A stretch of 51,763 bases of DNA from an uncultured Rhodospirillales bacterium (GTDB lineage Bacteria > Pseudomonadota > Alphaproteobacteria > Acetobacterales > Acetobacteraceae): positions 1 to 51,763 of the forward strand of contig CAIYSR010000081.1 in NCBI GenBank assembly GCA_903928895.1, in the 5' to 3' direction. Below the pieces are notes generated by a model, which was given only the letters and a program-made list of their open reading frames with translations, made no database searches and had not been told where the DNA came from. The position numbers and the translations under genes are program-made. Below are positions 14,861-22,637 of the stretch, in pieces. Position 1 is the stretch's first letter; each line of letters opens with the position of its first letter.

Positions 14861-15331
14861 CTAGCGGGGGCGGGGGGACAGCACATATTGGCCGAGTTTT
14901 TCGAGCGCTGCACGCAGTTCGGGGTCGGCGATGCTGGCGGTGGCCTGATGGGCGGCGTCGATGGCGCGGCGCGGGGGCGGGCGGGCGATGGCGGGCGCGG
15001 TATGGAGGTCCTGCACGAAGCGCAGGCGGGTGACGGTCACGGTGCCGAGATAGGTGTTGATGCGGGCGATGAGTTCGGTGGCGAGGTGCTGGAGTTCGAT
15101 CGCCATCGGGCCGGTGCAGGCGATCGCCAGCGTGCCGGAGAAGAGTTTGCGCGGCTGGCTGACGCCAGAGATGGCGGGGCCGACGATCTGGTCCCAGTCG
15201 GCCATGACCTGTGCAGCGGCGGGGGAGCGTTTGCGGAAGGCGGGGCGCACGAGGGCGGGGACCAGGGCCGAGATGGAGCGGGGGCCGTAGATATGGCGGA
15301 TGGTCTTGTCGTCGTCGGGGTTGCTCGTCAT
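14861..15331 (-). CDS. DUF721 domain protein
   Basis: 156 residues. The N-terminal 100 residues carry the DUF721 (DciA-like) fold, with ALVPALVRPAFRKRSPAAAQVMADWDQIVGPAISGVSQPRKL and LAIACTGPMAIELQHLATELIARINTYLG. DciA proteins with related domains load the replicative helicase, but alphaproteobacterial DUF721 members of this kind are not well studied, so the role stays open. The ATG at 15331 is only 9 bp from the divergent mutY start, so the two genes must share a very compact control region within each other's 5' ends. dsbA-like and smc genes follow on the same strand. Confidence 0.88.
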   Translation of the reverse strand: MTSNPDDDKTIRHIYGPRSISALVPALVRPAFRKRSPAAAQVMADWDQIVGPAISGVSQPRKLFSGTLAIACTGPMAIELQHLATELIARINTYLGTVTVTRLRFVQDLHTAPAIARPPPRRAIDAAHQATASIADPELRAALEKLGQYVLSPRPR

Positions 15332-15340
15332 ATCCGCATC

Positions 15341-16378
15341 ATGCCTGATCCTGCGCGCCTGTTGGAGTGGTACGATCGCAACCGTCGGCGGATGCCATGG
15401 CGGGCGTTGCCGGGGGAGCGGATGACGCCGTACCGGGTCTGGCTCAGCGAAATCATGCTGCAGCAGACCACGGTGGCCGCGGTCATACCGTATTATGAAA
15501 AATTCCTCAGCCGGTTTCTCGATGTGGCAGCGCTGGCGGCGGCGCCCAGCGACGAGGTGATGCGGGCGTGGGCGGGGCTGGGGTATTATGCGCGGGCGCG
15601 GAATTTGCACGCTTGTGCCAAGGCGGTGGCGGGGCTGGGGGGATTTCCGCGGGATCTGGAGGGGTTGCGGGCATTGCCGGGGGTGGGGCCGTATACGGCG
15701 GCGGCGGTGGCGGCGATTGCGTTCGATGTCCCGGTGGTGCCGGTGGATGGCAATGTGGAACGGGTGGTGAGCCGGGTGTTTGCCATCACCGCGGCGTTGC
15801 CGGGGGCGAAGGCGGAGATTGCGGAGGGCGCGGCCCGGCTGGGGGAGAATGGGGTAAGGCCAGGGGATTTCGCGCAGGCTCTGTTTGACCTGGGAGCGAC
15901 GATCTGCACGCCGACGAACCCGGCGTGCGGAATTTGCCCGTGGATGGAGGCCTGTGCGGCGCGACGGTTGGGGATTGCGGCGGAATTGCCGCGCAAGGCC
16001 GCCAGGAAGGTCCGGCCGGTGCGGCATGGGGCGCATTTCTGGGTGCAGGATGGCGGGGGCGGGGTGCTGCTGCGGCGGCGACCGGCGAAGGGGTTGCTGG
16101 GGGGGACGGTGGAGTTGCCGGGGACGGCGTGGCGCCCCGAGGTGTGGGGCGAGGCGGACGCCATGGCGGCGGCGCCGATGCGGGCGGCCTGGCGGAGGGT
16201 GGGGTCGATCGAGCACGGGTTTACCCATTTCGCCCTGCGGCTCGATGTCTATTTCGCCGAGGTCGGGGCGATCATGGGGGAGGGGTTCGTGGTGCCGTCG
16301 GCGGCGGTGGAGGCGGAGGCGTTGGCCTCGGTGATGCGCAAATGCGTGCGGTTGATCCGAGGGCGGTCGGCAGGGTAG
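15341..16378 (+). CDS. mutY: A/G-specific adenine DNA glycosylase MutY
   Basis: 345 residues. Helix-hairpin-helix LPGVGPYTAAAVAAIAF (about 112-129) is followed by the catalytic aspartate D136 (VPVDGNVERV). E37 in LSEIMLQQTTV is the second catalytic acid. The [4Fe-4S] loop is C189-x6-C196-x2-C199-x5-C205. The C-terminal 120 residues form the NUDIX-like 8-oxoG recognition domain (HGFTHFALRLDVYF). It removes adenine mispaired with 8-oxoguanine. The ATG was chosen because the conserved N-terminus begins there; the start is 9 bp from the divergent DUF721 gene. adhC follows 29 bp downstream. Confidence 0.95.
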   Translation: MPDPARLLEWYDRNRRRMPWRALPGERMTPYRVWLSEIMLQQTTVAAVIPYYEKFLSRFLDVAALAAAPSDEVMRAWAGLGYYARARNLHACAKAVAGLGGFPRDLEGLRALPGVGPYTAAAVAAIAFDVPVVPVDGNVERVVSRVFAITAALPGAKAEIAEGAARLGENGVRPGDFAQALFDLGATICTPTNPACGICPWMEACAARRLGIAAELPRKAARKVRPVRHGAHFWVQDGGGGVLLRRRPAKGLLGGTVELPGTAWRPEVWGEADAMAAAPMRAAWRRVGSIEHGFTHFALRLDVYFAEVGAIMGEGFVVPSAAVEAEALASVMRKCVRLIRGRSAG

Positions 16379-16407
16379 ATCGGAGCGAACCCGAGGAGGA
16401 CCGCCCG

Positions 16408-17517
16408 ATGAAGACCCGTGCTGCTGTTGCCCGCAAGGCTGGTGCGCCGCTGAGCCTGGAGACGGTCGATCTGGAGGGGCCGCGCGAGGGGGAGGTGCTG
16501 GTCGAGATCAAGGCGACCGGGATTTGCCATACCGACGAGTTCACGCTGTCGGGCGCCGATCCGGAGGGGATTTTTCCGGCGATCCTGGGGCATGAGGGCG
16601 CCGGGGTGGTGGTGGATGTGGGGAAGGGGGTGACGTCGCTCAGGAAGGGCGACCATGTGATCCCGCTGTACACGCCGGAGTGCCGCCAATGCGAGTATTG
16701 CCTGAGCCGCAAGACCAATTTGTGCGTGGCGATCCGTTCGACCCAGGGCAAGGGCGTGATGCCGGACGGGTCGAGCCGGTTCTCGTGCGACGGGGCGCCA
16801 ATTGCGCATTACATGGGGACGTCGACGTTCTCGAACTTCACGGTGCTGCCGGAGATCGCGCTGGCGAAGATCCGGCCGGACGCGCCGTTCGACAAGGTCT
16901 GCTACATCGGCTGCGGGGTGACGACAGGCCTTGGCGCGGTGATGAACACGGCGAAGGCGGAGGCCGGTTGCCGCGCGGTGGTGTTTGGACTCGGGGGCAT
17001 CGGGCTCAATGTGATCCAGGGGCTGCGGATGATCGGGGCCGAGCAGATCGTCGGCGTCGACATCAATCCGGGGCGCAAGGCGATGGCGGAGAAGTTCGGG
17101 ATGACGGATTTCGTCAATCCGAACGAGGTCGAGGGCGATCTGGTGCCGTATCTGGTGAACCTCACCAAGGGGGGCTCGGACTACTCGTTCGAATGCGTGG
17201 GCAATACGACGCTGATGCGCCAGGCGCTGGAATGCGCGCATCGCGGGTGGGGCAAGTCGATCATCATCGGCGTCGCCGGCGCGGGCAAGGAGATCAGCAC
17301 GCGGCCGTTCCAGCTGGTGACGGGGCGGGTGTGGATGGGCACCGCGTTCGGCGGCGCCCGCGGGAGGACGGATGTGCCGCGGATCGTGGATTGGTACATG
17401 GATGGGCGGATCAACATCGACGATCTGATCACGCATGTGCTGCCGTTCGAACAGATCAACGAGGGGTTCGAGCTGATGCGCCGGGGCGAGAGCATCCGGA
17501 GCGTGGTCGTCTACTGA
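16408..17517 (+). CDS. frmA: S-(hydroxymethyl)glutathione dehydrogenase / class III alcohol dehydrogenase
   Basis: 369 residues, zinc-dependent medium-chain dehydrogenase. Catalytic zinc ligands include C40 (TGICHTDEF) and the GHE motif at 61-63; the structural zinc cysteines are C92, C95, C98 and C106. The NAD-binding loop is GLGGIGLNVIQGLRM. The KGVMPDGSSRFSCDG and FGGARGRTDVPRIVDWYMDGRINIDDLITH segments are characteristic of the class III (glutathione-dependent formaldehyde) enzymes, also named adhC. It oxidises S-hydroxymethylglutathione formed from formaldehyde and can reduce S-nitrosoglutathione. A GAGGAGGA ribosome binding site precedes the ATG. No S-formylglutathione hydrolase gene is seen next to it. 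Confidence 0.96.
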   Translation: MKTRAAVARKAGAPLSLETVDLEGPREGEVLVEIKATGICHTDEFTLSGADPEGIFPAILGHEGAGVVVDVGKGVTSLRKGDHVIPLYTPECRQCEYCLSRKTNLCVAIRSTQGKGVMPDGSSRFSCDGAPIAHYMGTSTFSNFTVLPEIALAKIRPDAPFDKVCYIGCGVTTGLGAVMNTAKAEAGCRAVVFGLGGIGLNVIQGLRMIGAEQIVGVDINPGRKAMAEKFGMTDFVNPNEVEGDLVPYLVNLTKGGSDYSFECVGNTTLMRQALECAHRGWGKSIIIGVAGAGKEISTRPFQLVTGRVWMGTAFGGARGRTDVPRIVDWYMDGRINIDDLITHVLPFEQINEGFELMRRGESIRSVVVY

Positions 17518-17526
17518 GGGCTGACC

Positions 17527-17552
17527 GGGTCTGGGGGGCGGCCCCCAGACCC
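17527..17552. terminator. GC-rich hairpin between convergent genes
   Basis: An 11-bp perfect stem (GGGTCTGGGGG at 17527-17537 and its complement at 17542-17552) with a four-base loop lies between the frmA stop and the stop of the PEP-CTERM gene. No T tract follows on either strand, so it may be a weak or factor-assisted bidirectional terminator. Confidence 0.65.
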
Positions 17553-17565
17553 GTCCAGAAAGGGA

Positions 17566-19068
17566 TCAGGCGCGGCGGCGGCGGGCGCCCAGGGTTGCGG
17601 CGAGGCCAATGCCGAGGAGACCGAGCGAGGCGGGTTCCGGCACGTCGGCGGCCGGAATCGGCGGGTCGATGAATGAGACCGTGCCGCTGGTGTCGACAAG
17701 CTGGAAGGGGCCGTTGGCGGGGCTGAGGGGGCTGGCGAAGCCAAAGCCGGTGGCCACAGCGCCCGGGGCGATGCCGGTCGCTGTGTTGGCGGTGTAGACC
17801 AGGACGGCGGCCGGGGCGGCGAAGGCGTCCTTGCCGTCGGTGCCGCTGGGGACGAAGGACCAGTCGGCGGCCTGCGGGGTCTCGATTTTCGCGGTGAAGC
17901 CGGCGACGTCGTTCACCGTGCTGAAGGTGGTGCCGGGAAGGATGGGAATTTCCACCTTGAGTACCGGGGCAGCCGCGCTGCCGGGTACGGAGACCTGGTA
18001 GGTGTAGGCGGTCGAACCGTTGGTGGGGGTGACGGCATAGCCGACCTGGCTGCCGTCGGCCGCCGTGGTGCTGCCTTGCACCGTGACAGAAGTGGGCGCG
18101 TTGACGAGCGCAACCAGTGGGCCGGAGACGATGGAGTTGACCATGCTGTCCGGCGTGGCGATGAAGGCGGTGCAGGTGCCTGTGGCGTCGATGCACATGT
18201 CACCGACGAACTGGCCGAGATCGTTGATCGCCATTGCCGCGTCGATGAAGCCGCCAGTGGGATTTATAAAGTTGAATGTGCCGTCCGGCTTGCGCAACCA
18301 AGCGGTGCTCGTCTGCGTGGTGGGATCGAAAGCGTCACCGATCACGATACCGGTGTTGCTGATGCCAAAGGTCTCGGTCACCGCATAGCCCGGGACGGTG
18401 AAGTTCGTGAAGTTGCCGGGGGTTCCGACGAAGCCGCCGGATTGGAGGGCGCTGTAGTCGGTACCGGTCAGCGCATAGGCGTTGGAGTTTTGACCGACCA
18501 GGGTGCCGGCGTTGTTGATGCCGCTGAGGCTGTAGCCCTGGGGCAGGTTCAATCGGGTGACGGTGCCGGCCGACGTGCGGGTGAAGGAGAACTCGGTGCC
18601 GTCGGCATCGGTCGCATAGCCGACGGTGGTGGCGCTGTCATTGATGCCGAACATCATGGTGCTGGTGGCGCCGGGGATATTGAATGCCGGCGCGCGGGCA
18701 CCTTTGAGCTGACCGATGATGGCCTCGCGGCCGGTCGCGGTGTCGGCGGTGCCGACATACTGGTTGGCGTTGTTGATGGCGCCGAGCCGGGTGCCGGTGA
18801 CGTCCGCACCCGGCCAGTCGATGGTCTTGAACAGGCCGTTGAGCTGGCGGAAGCCGTGGCTGCCGCCGGCGTCATAGTAGGTGCCAACCACCGTGCCGGC
18901 ATCGTTGATGCCCGAAGCGATCGAGCCGGTTGCGCCCGGGATGGAGTAGGTGGTGAAGGTGTAGCCGTCGCCGGTCAGGGTCGTCTGCGCCTGCGCGGCG
19001 GGGGCGGCGAGGAGGGTGCTCGACAGCGCGGTGGCGCAGAGCAGCGCTTTGATCGACGGGGAGGTCAT
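17566..19068 (-). CDS. PEP-CTERM surface protein with HAF-type repeats
   Basis: 500 residues. A cleavable signal peptide (ending APAAQA about residue 28) is followed by about six repeats of roughly 45-50 residues with the core GINDAGTVVGTY / GINNAGTLVGQ, the pattern of extracellular HAF-family repeats. A C-terminal beta domain precedes the sorting signal VPEPASLGLLGIGLAATLGARRRR, the PEP-CTERM tripartite tag. Such proteins are exported, cut by an exosortase and become part of the extracellular matrix; no exosortase is in this window. The ATG at 19068 has AAGG about 7 bases upstream. The second ATG six bases upstream is spaced less well. Confidence 0.9.
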   Translation of the reverse strand: MTSPSIKALLCATALSSTLLAAPAAQAQTTLTGDGYTFTTYSIPGATGSIASGINDAGTVVGTYYDAGGSHGFRQLNGLFKTIDWPGADVTGTRLGAINNANQYVGTADTATGREAIIGQLKGARAPAFNIPGATSTMMFGINDSATTVGYATDADGTEFSFTRTSAGTVTRLNLPQGYSLSGINNAGTLVGQNSNAYALTGTDYSALQSGGFVGTPGNFTNFTVPGYAVTETFGISNTGIVIGDAFDPTTQTSTAWLRKPDGTFNFINPTGGFIDAAMAINDLGQFVGDMCIDATGTCTAFIATPDSMVNSIVSGPLVALVNAPTSVTVQGSTTAADGSQVGYAVTPTNGSTAYTYQVSVPGSAAAPVLKVEIPILPGTTFSTVNDVAGFTAKIETPQAADWSFVPSGTDGKDAFAAPAAVLVYTANTATGIAPGAVATGFGFASPLSPANGPFQLVDTSGTVSFIDPPIPAADVPEPASLGLLGIGLAATLGARRRRA

Positions 19069-19205
19069 GAACATGCCTTGCACGGTTGTTTCGGGCAAGG
19101 ATTAGACGATGCTTCAACAGATCGTGATGGCGTTCGGGTTAATTATATATGAGATAGAAACGACATATTGATGAACCGGTACCCCGTGACTGTCGCTGCG
19201 TGGTA

Positions 19206-20051
19206 TCACTTGACCGCCTCGCCGGCGAAGATGCCCCAGAGGTCGTCGCGCTTGAGAAAGCCCTTGTAGTCGCCGGTCTGGACTTCGCACCAGGACGCGG
19301 CGGCGTCGCAGGCGCGCAGGCGGCCGACGACGCCGGGGCGCAGGATGGCGACGGGGGCGGCGTCTTCGCTGGCGGTTTTGCGCAGGGTGCGATCCTTGCC
19401 CTTGACGGCGAAGCCGCGGCGGCCTTGCAGGGTGGCAGCGTGGACCCAGCCCTTGACGCCGTCATAGTCGGTGACCAGGCGCCAGGTGTCGTACTCGCGT
19501 TCGATCTGCACCGGCAGGCCGGCGCGGCGATAGACCCAGTCGATGGGGTAGCGGGTGCCGGGGCCGGCGCGGAGGTTGACCTCGTCGGAGCGGAACGAGG
19601 CCCAGCGCGGCAGCGGCTGCTGGGTGACGGCGCCAATGGTGGGGGCGGGGGATTTGTCGAGAGCGGCCAATGGGGGCTCGGCCGGCTTTGCCGCGGACGC
19701 GGGTGCATTCGCAGCGGTGGCGGCAGGTGCGGGGGTCGTGCCCGGCTTGGCGGCGGGCTTGGGCGGTGCGGCGGGCGGCTTCTGTGCGTGGGTGTTGGGC
19801 TGCGGCTGCACCACCGGCGGTGGCCTGCCGGGGGCGGAGTGGCCGAGGGCCGACGAGCCGCCGGCGTTGGGCGCAACCTGCTGTACGGCCGCCCGCGGGG
19901 CCGGGGCAGGCGGATTGCTGGCAGGCGTCGTCCGGCTTTCGGGCGCCGGGTTCTTCGGCGGTACCTGGAGGAAACCACCGGCCGGTGGCGACTGCGCGAG
20001 GGCAGGCGTCGTGGCCAGCATCAAAACGAGGAACACGGAGGAACGCTGCAT
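19206..20051 (-). CDS. Secreted SH3-domain protein with proline-rich linker
   Basis: 281 residues. A signal peptide (SSVFLVLMLATTPALAQS) is followed by about 125 residues rich in Pro, Ala and Gln without regular structure, then a C-terminal bacterial SH3 domain (about 155-275) with RSDEVNLRAGPGTRYPIDWVY and WRLVTDYDGVKGWVH, plus a second SH3-like half (WCEVQTGDYKGFLKRDDLWG). Domains like this bind cell-wall peptides or act as envelope scaffolds. The linker suggests reaching through the periplasm. It is a single gene on the minus strand, with no partner next to it. Confidence 0.88.
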   Translation of the reverse strand: MQRSSVFLVLMLATTPALAQSPPAGGFLQVPPKNPAPESRTTPASNPPAPAPRAAVQQVAPNAGGSSALGHSAPGRPPPVVQPQPNTHAQKPPAAPPKPAAKPGTTPAPAATAANAPASAAKPAEPPLAALDKSPAPTIGAVTQQPLPRWASFRSDEVNLRAGPGTRYPIDWVYRRAGLPVQIEREYDTWRLVTDYDGVKGWVHAATLQGRRGFAVKGKDRTLRKTASEDAAPVAILRPGVVGRLRACDAAASWCEVQTGDYKGFLKRDDLWGIFAGEAVK

Positions 20052-20156
20052 GGCGCATGCGTGCCAAGTCGGCCCGTATCGGGTCAAGCTTTTGCTGCGC
20101 CGAGGCGGGGGGGGCGAGACGATACTGGTCGTTGCAGGTGGTGAGGGGAGGGAAGC

Positions 20157-20190
20157 GCTTCTTTTTTTTGGAAAAAAAGAAGCAAAAAAA
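20157..20190. repeat. Dispersed intergenic palindrome, copy 3 (opposite orientation)
   Basis: GCTTCTTTTTTT... and its complement ...AAAAAAAGAAGC form a hairpin at 20157-20183, followed by a run of seven As and CGT. The A run lies on the right, so this copy is inverted relative to copies 1 and 2. Confidence 0.75.
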
Positions 20191-20385
20191 CGTCTCTCCG
20201 GCTCTCGGCTGGATCGGCGGCCTTCGGGTGACGGGCCGGGATCGGGTCGGTGGGACCGGCGAAGCCAACGGTCCTGCGTTAGGGGCGAGATCACGCCGGT
20301 TCGAGGGGTGAATGCCTGCTCCGCAAAAGAAGGACCTGGTTGTCACCTGATGGCGGTTGCCCCGGCAGCAGGCATGGATCGGGTC

Positions 20386-20430
20386 CAGGGGCCTTGAGGC
20401 CCTTGGCCGCCGGAGGCGCGCTGGCTTCGA
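20386..20430 (-). repeat. Dispersed GGCTCCGCCGG/AAGGGCC repeat, copy C
   Basis: On the minus strand it contains GCCTCCGGCGGCCAAGGGCC and AAGGCCCCTGGACCC, in the same order as copies A and B. It lies just downstream of the DsrE stop codon. Identity to A and B is lower than between A and B. Confidence 0.5.
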
Positions 20431-20438
20431 CTTATCGC

Positions 20439-20828
20439 TTAGAGCGTCACCATCTGGCCGCGGGCGGCGGCGAGGAAGGTGATGACGCCGGCGACGGTGA
20501 CGTTTGCGGCCAGCGGGGTCCCGGTGAGGCCGGCGATGCGCAGACCGGCTTCGCAGGCGATCAGTCGGACGCCCATTTCGCCGCAGGCGTCGCGCAATTC
20601 GGCGAGGCCGGCGACGCCGGTCGCTCGCACGGCGGCGTCGCGGGCGCCGGTGAGGGGGGAGACATCGGCCAGCAGCGCGCGGCAGCCTTCGTTGGTGGCG
20701 AAGAGGATGACATCGCGACCGACGGCGGCGGCGCCGGCGGCGAGGAGAAAGGCGTAGTGGGCGCGTTCGTGGCCGGCGGAGATCAGAATGATGCCGAGGG
20801 CTTCGGAGGAACCCGCCTCAGACGGCAC
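20439..20828 (-). CDS. DsrE-family protein
   Basis: 129 residues with the DsrE/DsrF-like alpha-beta fold: GIILISAGHERAHYAFLLAAGAAAVGRDVILFATNEGC at the N-terminus and ELRDACGEMGVRLIACEAGLRIAGL later. DsrE-like proteins often take part in sulfur relay; the candidate sulfur-carrying cysteines are those in RDACGEMG and LIACEAGL. The start is GTG at 20826-20828, overlapping the end of the MoeB/ThiF gene by 11 bp, so translation is probably coupled. Pairing with a MoeB/ThiF adenylyltransferase hints at sulfur transfer, but that is inference. Confidence 0.82.
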   Translation of the reverse strand: MPSEAGSSEALGIILISAGHERAHYAFLLAAGAAAVGRDVILFATNEGCRALLADVSPLTGARDAAVRATGVAGLAELRDACGEMGVRLIACEAGLRIAGLTGTPLAANVTVAGVITFLAAARGQMVTL

Positions 20829-21654
20829 AGGCGGGGCCCGTGGTGTCGGTGTGGGCGGCGAGGTCGTGCAGGGTGGGCGAGGTGCCGCAGGCGGCGCAGC
20901 CGGGGTCGGCCTTGAGGCGGACGGTGCGGAAGCGGGTGGCCAGGGCGTCCCAGATCAGCAGGCGGCCGGCCATGGTTTCGCCGATGCCGAGGATTTCCTT
21001 GAGCACCTCGGTGGCTTGCAGGGTGCCCATGACGCCGGTGACGGCACCGAGCACGCCGGCTTCGCTGCAGGTGGGGACCATGCCCGGGGGCGGCGGTTCG
21101 GGGTAGAGGCAGCGGTAGCAAGGGAAATGGCCGCCGCCTTCGATGCCGACATGGGGCTTGAAGACGGCGAGCTGGCCCTCGAAGCGGAGCACGGCGGCGG
21201 AGACCAGGGTTTTGCCGGCGAGCACGCAGGCGTCGGAGATGAGGAAGCGGGTGGCGAAATTATCGGTGCCGTCGCAGACGATGTCGTAGGCCGCGATCAG
21301 GGGCAGGATGCTGTCGCGGTCGAGGCGGAGACGATGGCGATCGATAGTGACGCTGGGGTTGATGGCGAGGGCGCGGGCGGCGGCCGAGTCGACCTTGGGC
21401 TGGCCGATGGCGGCGGTGGTGTGGGCGATTTGGCGTTGGAGATTGGAGAGGTCGACGTCGTCATCGTCGACCAGGCCGATGCGGCCGATACCGGCGGCGG
21501 CGAGATAGAGCAGCAGGGGAGATCCGAGCCCGCCCGCGCCGACGATCAGCACGGCGGCGTCGCGCAGCTTCGCTTGGCCGATGCCGCCGACATCCTCGAG
21601 CAGGATGTGGCGGGAGAAGCGCTGGATCTCGTCGTCGGAAAAATCGAGGTTCAT
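20818..21654 (-). CDS. moeB: MoeB/ThiF-type adenylyltransferase (E1-like)
   Basis: 278 residues with the E1-like Rossmann domain: SRHILLEDVGGIGQAKL (start), VLIVGAGGLGSPLLLYLAAAGIG, LVDDDDVDLSNLQRQ and CDGTDNFATRFL. The zinc cysteines come as CYRC and CAAC, and PTCSEAGVLG holds the conserved cysteine of the crossover loop. It lacks a C-terminal rhodanese domain, so it is the short MoeB/ThiF form. It adenylates the C-terminal Gly-Gly of MoaD or ThiS for molybdopterin or thiamine synthesis. Neither partner is nearby, so MoeB and ThiF cannot be separated here. The rquA gene ends 46 bp upstream on the same strand. Confidence 0.93.
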   Translation of the reverse strand: MNLDFSDDEIQRFSRHILLEDVGGIGQAKLRDAAVLIVGAGGLGSPLLLYLAAAGIGRIGLVDDDDVDLSNLQRQIAHTTAAIGQPKVDSAAARALAINPSVTIDRHRLRLDRDSILPLIAAYDIVCDGTDNFATRFLISDACVLAGKTLVSAAVLRFEGQLAVFKPHVGIEGGGHFPCYRCLYPEPPPPGMVPTCSEAGVLGAVTGVMGTLQATEVLKEILGIGETMAGRLLIWDALATRFRTVRLKADPGCAACGTSPTLHDLAAHTDTTGPACAV

Positions 21655-21700
21655 GGGAGGATCATATGGGGCGCCTCCCGGCGCCGGCCAGGGGGCTGGA

Positions 21701-22438
21701 TCAGGCGCGGGTGAGGGTGACCATCTGGAACATCCCGCCGAAGAAGCGGCGGATGGTGCGCTGGTGGGCAGGTTCGGGCGGCAGGCACATGCCGTTGGGG
21801 CCGCGCCACATGTCGGCGGCGAAGGGTTCCAGACGCGAGATGAAGGGCAGCCACGTGTAGCGCAGCGGATGCCACCAGCGCGGGCGGGCGAAATCGACCA
21901 GCACGATGGTGCCGCCGGGCTTCACCACGCGCAGGGTCTCGGCGACGGTGCGGGCACGGATATCGGCGGGCTGTTCGTGCAGGAGGAAGAACAGGATCGC
22001 CCGGTCGTAGGTGGCATCGGCCAGGGCCAGGCAGGAGGAGTCCTGTTCGAGCATGCGCACCGCGGTGTCGCCGGGGAGCTTGTGGCGCAGATTGTCGAGC
22101 TGGACGGGTAGCACATCGATGACATCGAGCGCGCCGCCGTCGGCCGCGACGCGGGCGGCGAGTCGGGGGGTGAGGTCGCCGTAGACGCAGGCGACTTGCA
22201 GGCTGTCGCCGTCGAGCCGGGGGCCGAGGGCGGCCAGCGCGGCGGCGGAGAGCTGGCGGTAGTTGCCCCACAGGATGAGGTCGACCAGCCAGCCGCGCTC
22301 GAAGACGCGCACGGCGGCGGGGTGGACGTAGGCCCACCAGTAGTTGAGCCGAAGATATTCGGGGACGGGGGTTTCGCCGACGGCGGCCACGCCCGGATGC
22401 GGCATGGCGTCACCGGGCTGTGCAAGATTCGCGAGCAA
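21701..22438 (-). CDS. rquA: Rhodoquinone biosynthesis methyltransferase-like protein RquA
   Basis: 245 residues from the proposed TTG start. The sequence has the recalled RquA hallmarks: YLRLNYWWAYVHPAAVRVFERGWLVDLILWGN near the start, ACVYGDLTPRLAARV in the place of the usual GxGxG SAM loop, DVIDVLPVQLDNLR, ILFFLLHEQPADIRARTVAETLRVVKPGG and VDFARPRWWHPLRYTW. RquA replaces a methoxy group of ubiquinone by an amino group using SAM, giving rhodoquinone for anaerobic fumarate respiration. An ATG at 22516 and another at 22405 are alternatives. TTG at 22436-22438 is preferred because GGAGGGA lies 6 nt upstream, and the 22516 ATG overlaps an FNR-type palindrome. Neighbours are an acyltransferase (upstream) and moeB (downstream). 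Confidence 0.87.
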   Translation of the reverse strand: MLANLAQPGDAMPHPGVAAVGETPVPEYLRLNYWWAYVHPAAVRVFERGWLVDLILWGNYRQLSAAALAALGPRLDGDSLQVACVYGDLTPRLAARVAADGGALDVIDVLPVQLDNLRHKLPGDTAVRMLEQDSSCLALADATYDRAILFFLLHEQPADIRARTVAETLRVVKPGGTIVLVDFARPRWWHPLRYTWLPFISRLEPFAADMWRGPNGMCLPPEPAHQRTIRRFFGGMFQMVTLTRA

Positions 22439-22444
22439 GGGGTG

Positions 22445-22451
22445 TCCCTCC
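22445..22451 (-). promoter_or_regulatory. Ribosome binding site deciding the rquA start
   Basis: GGAGGGA on the minus strand, 6 nt before a TTG codon in the rquA frame. The ATG codons at 22516 and 22405 have no comparable site. Confidence 0.5.
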
Positions 22452-22515
22452 GTGTCGGCCGCGGACGTAGGAGGCGTCCGCGGCGGAAAACTCTGCCTGG
22501 TGGTGCGAGCGGGCA

Positions 22516-22529
22516 TTGACCTGCGTCAA
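22516..22529. promoter_or_regulatory. FNR/Anr/FixK-type operator upstream of rquA
   Basis: A perfect palindrome TTGAC-CTGC-GTCAA, matching the FNR-family consensus (TTGAY-N4-RTCAA). With class II spacing, transcription would start about 41 bp downstream near 22481, which leaves a 40-nt leader before the proposed TTG start. This fits oxygen-regulated rhodoquinone synthesis. Confidence 0.6.
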
Positions 22530-22637
22530 GGACGGCTGGCGGGTTCAGTGTCATGGTATCTTGTCGTGGTGTCACGCTTTCTCTCGCGCCTTTTTTGCGC
22601 CGGGCGGCGCCGTGGCGGTTTTGCTGGATCCGCGGGG

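Larger units (their letters stand above)
20052..20438. other. Intergenic region with palindrome copy 3 and a third copy of the 43-nt repeat
   Basis: No gene supported. It contains the T/A palindrome at 20157-20183 and a diverged copy of the GGCTCCGCCGG/AAGGGCC repeat around 20386-20430. Both are downstream of the DsrE gene (stop at 20439) and upstream of the SH3 gene. Confidence 0.6.
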
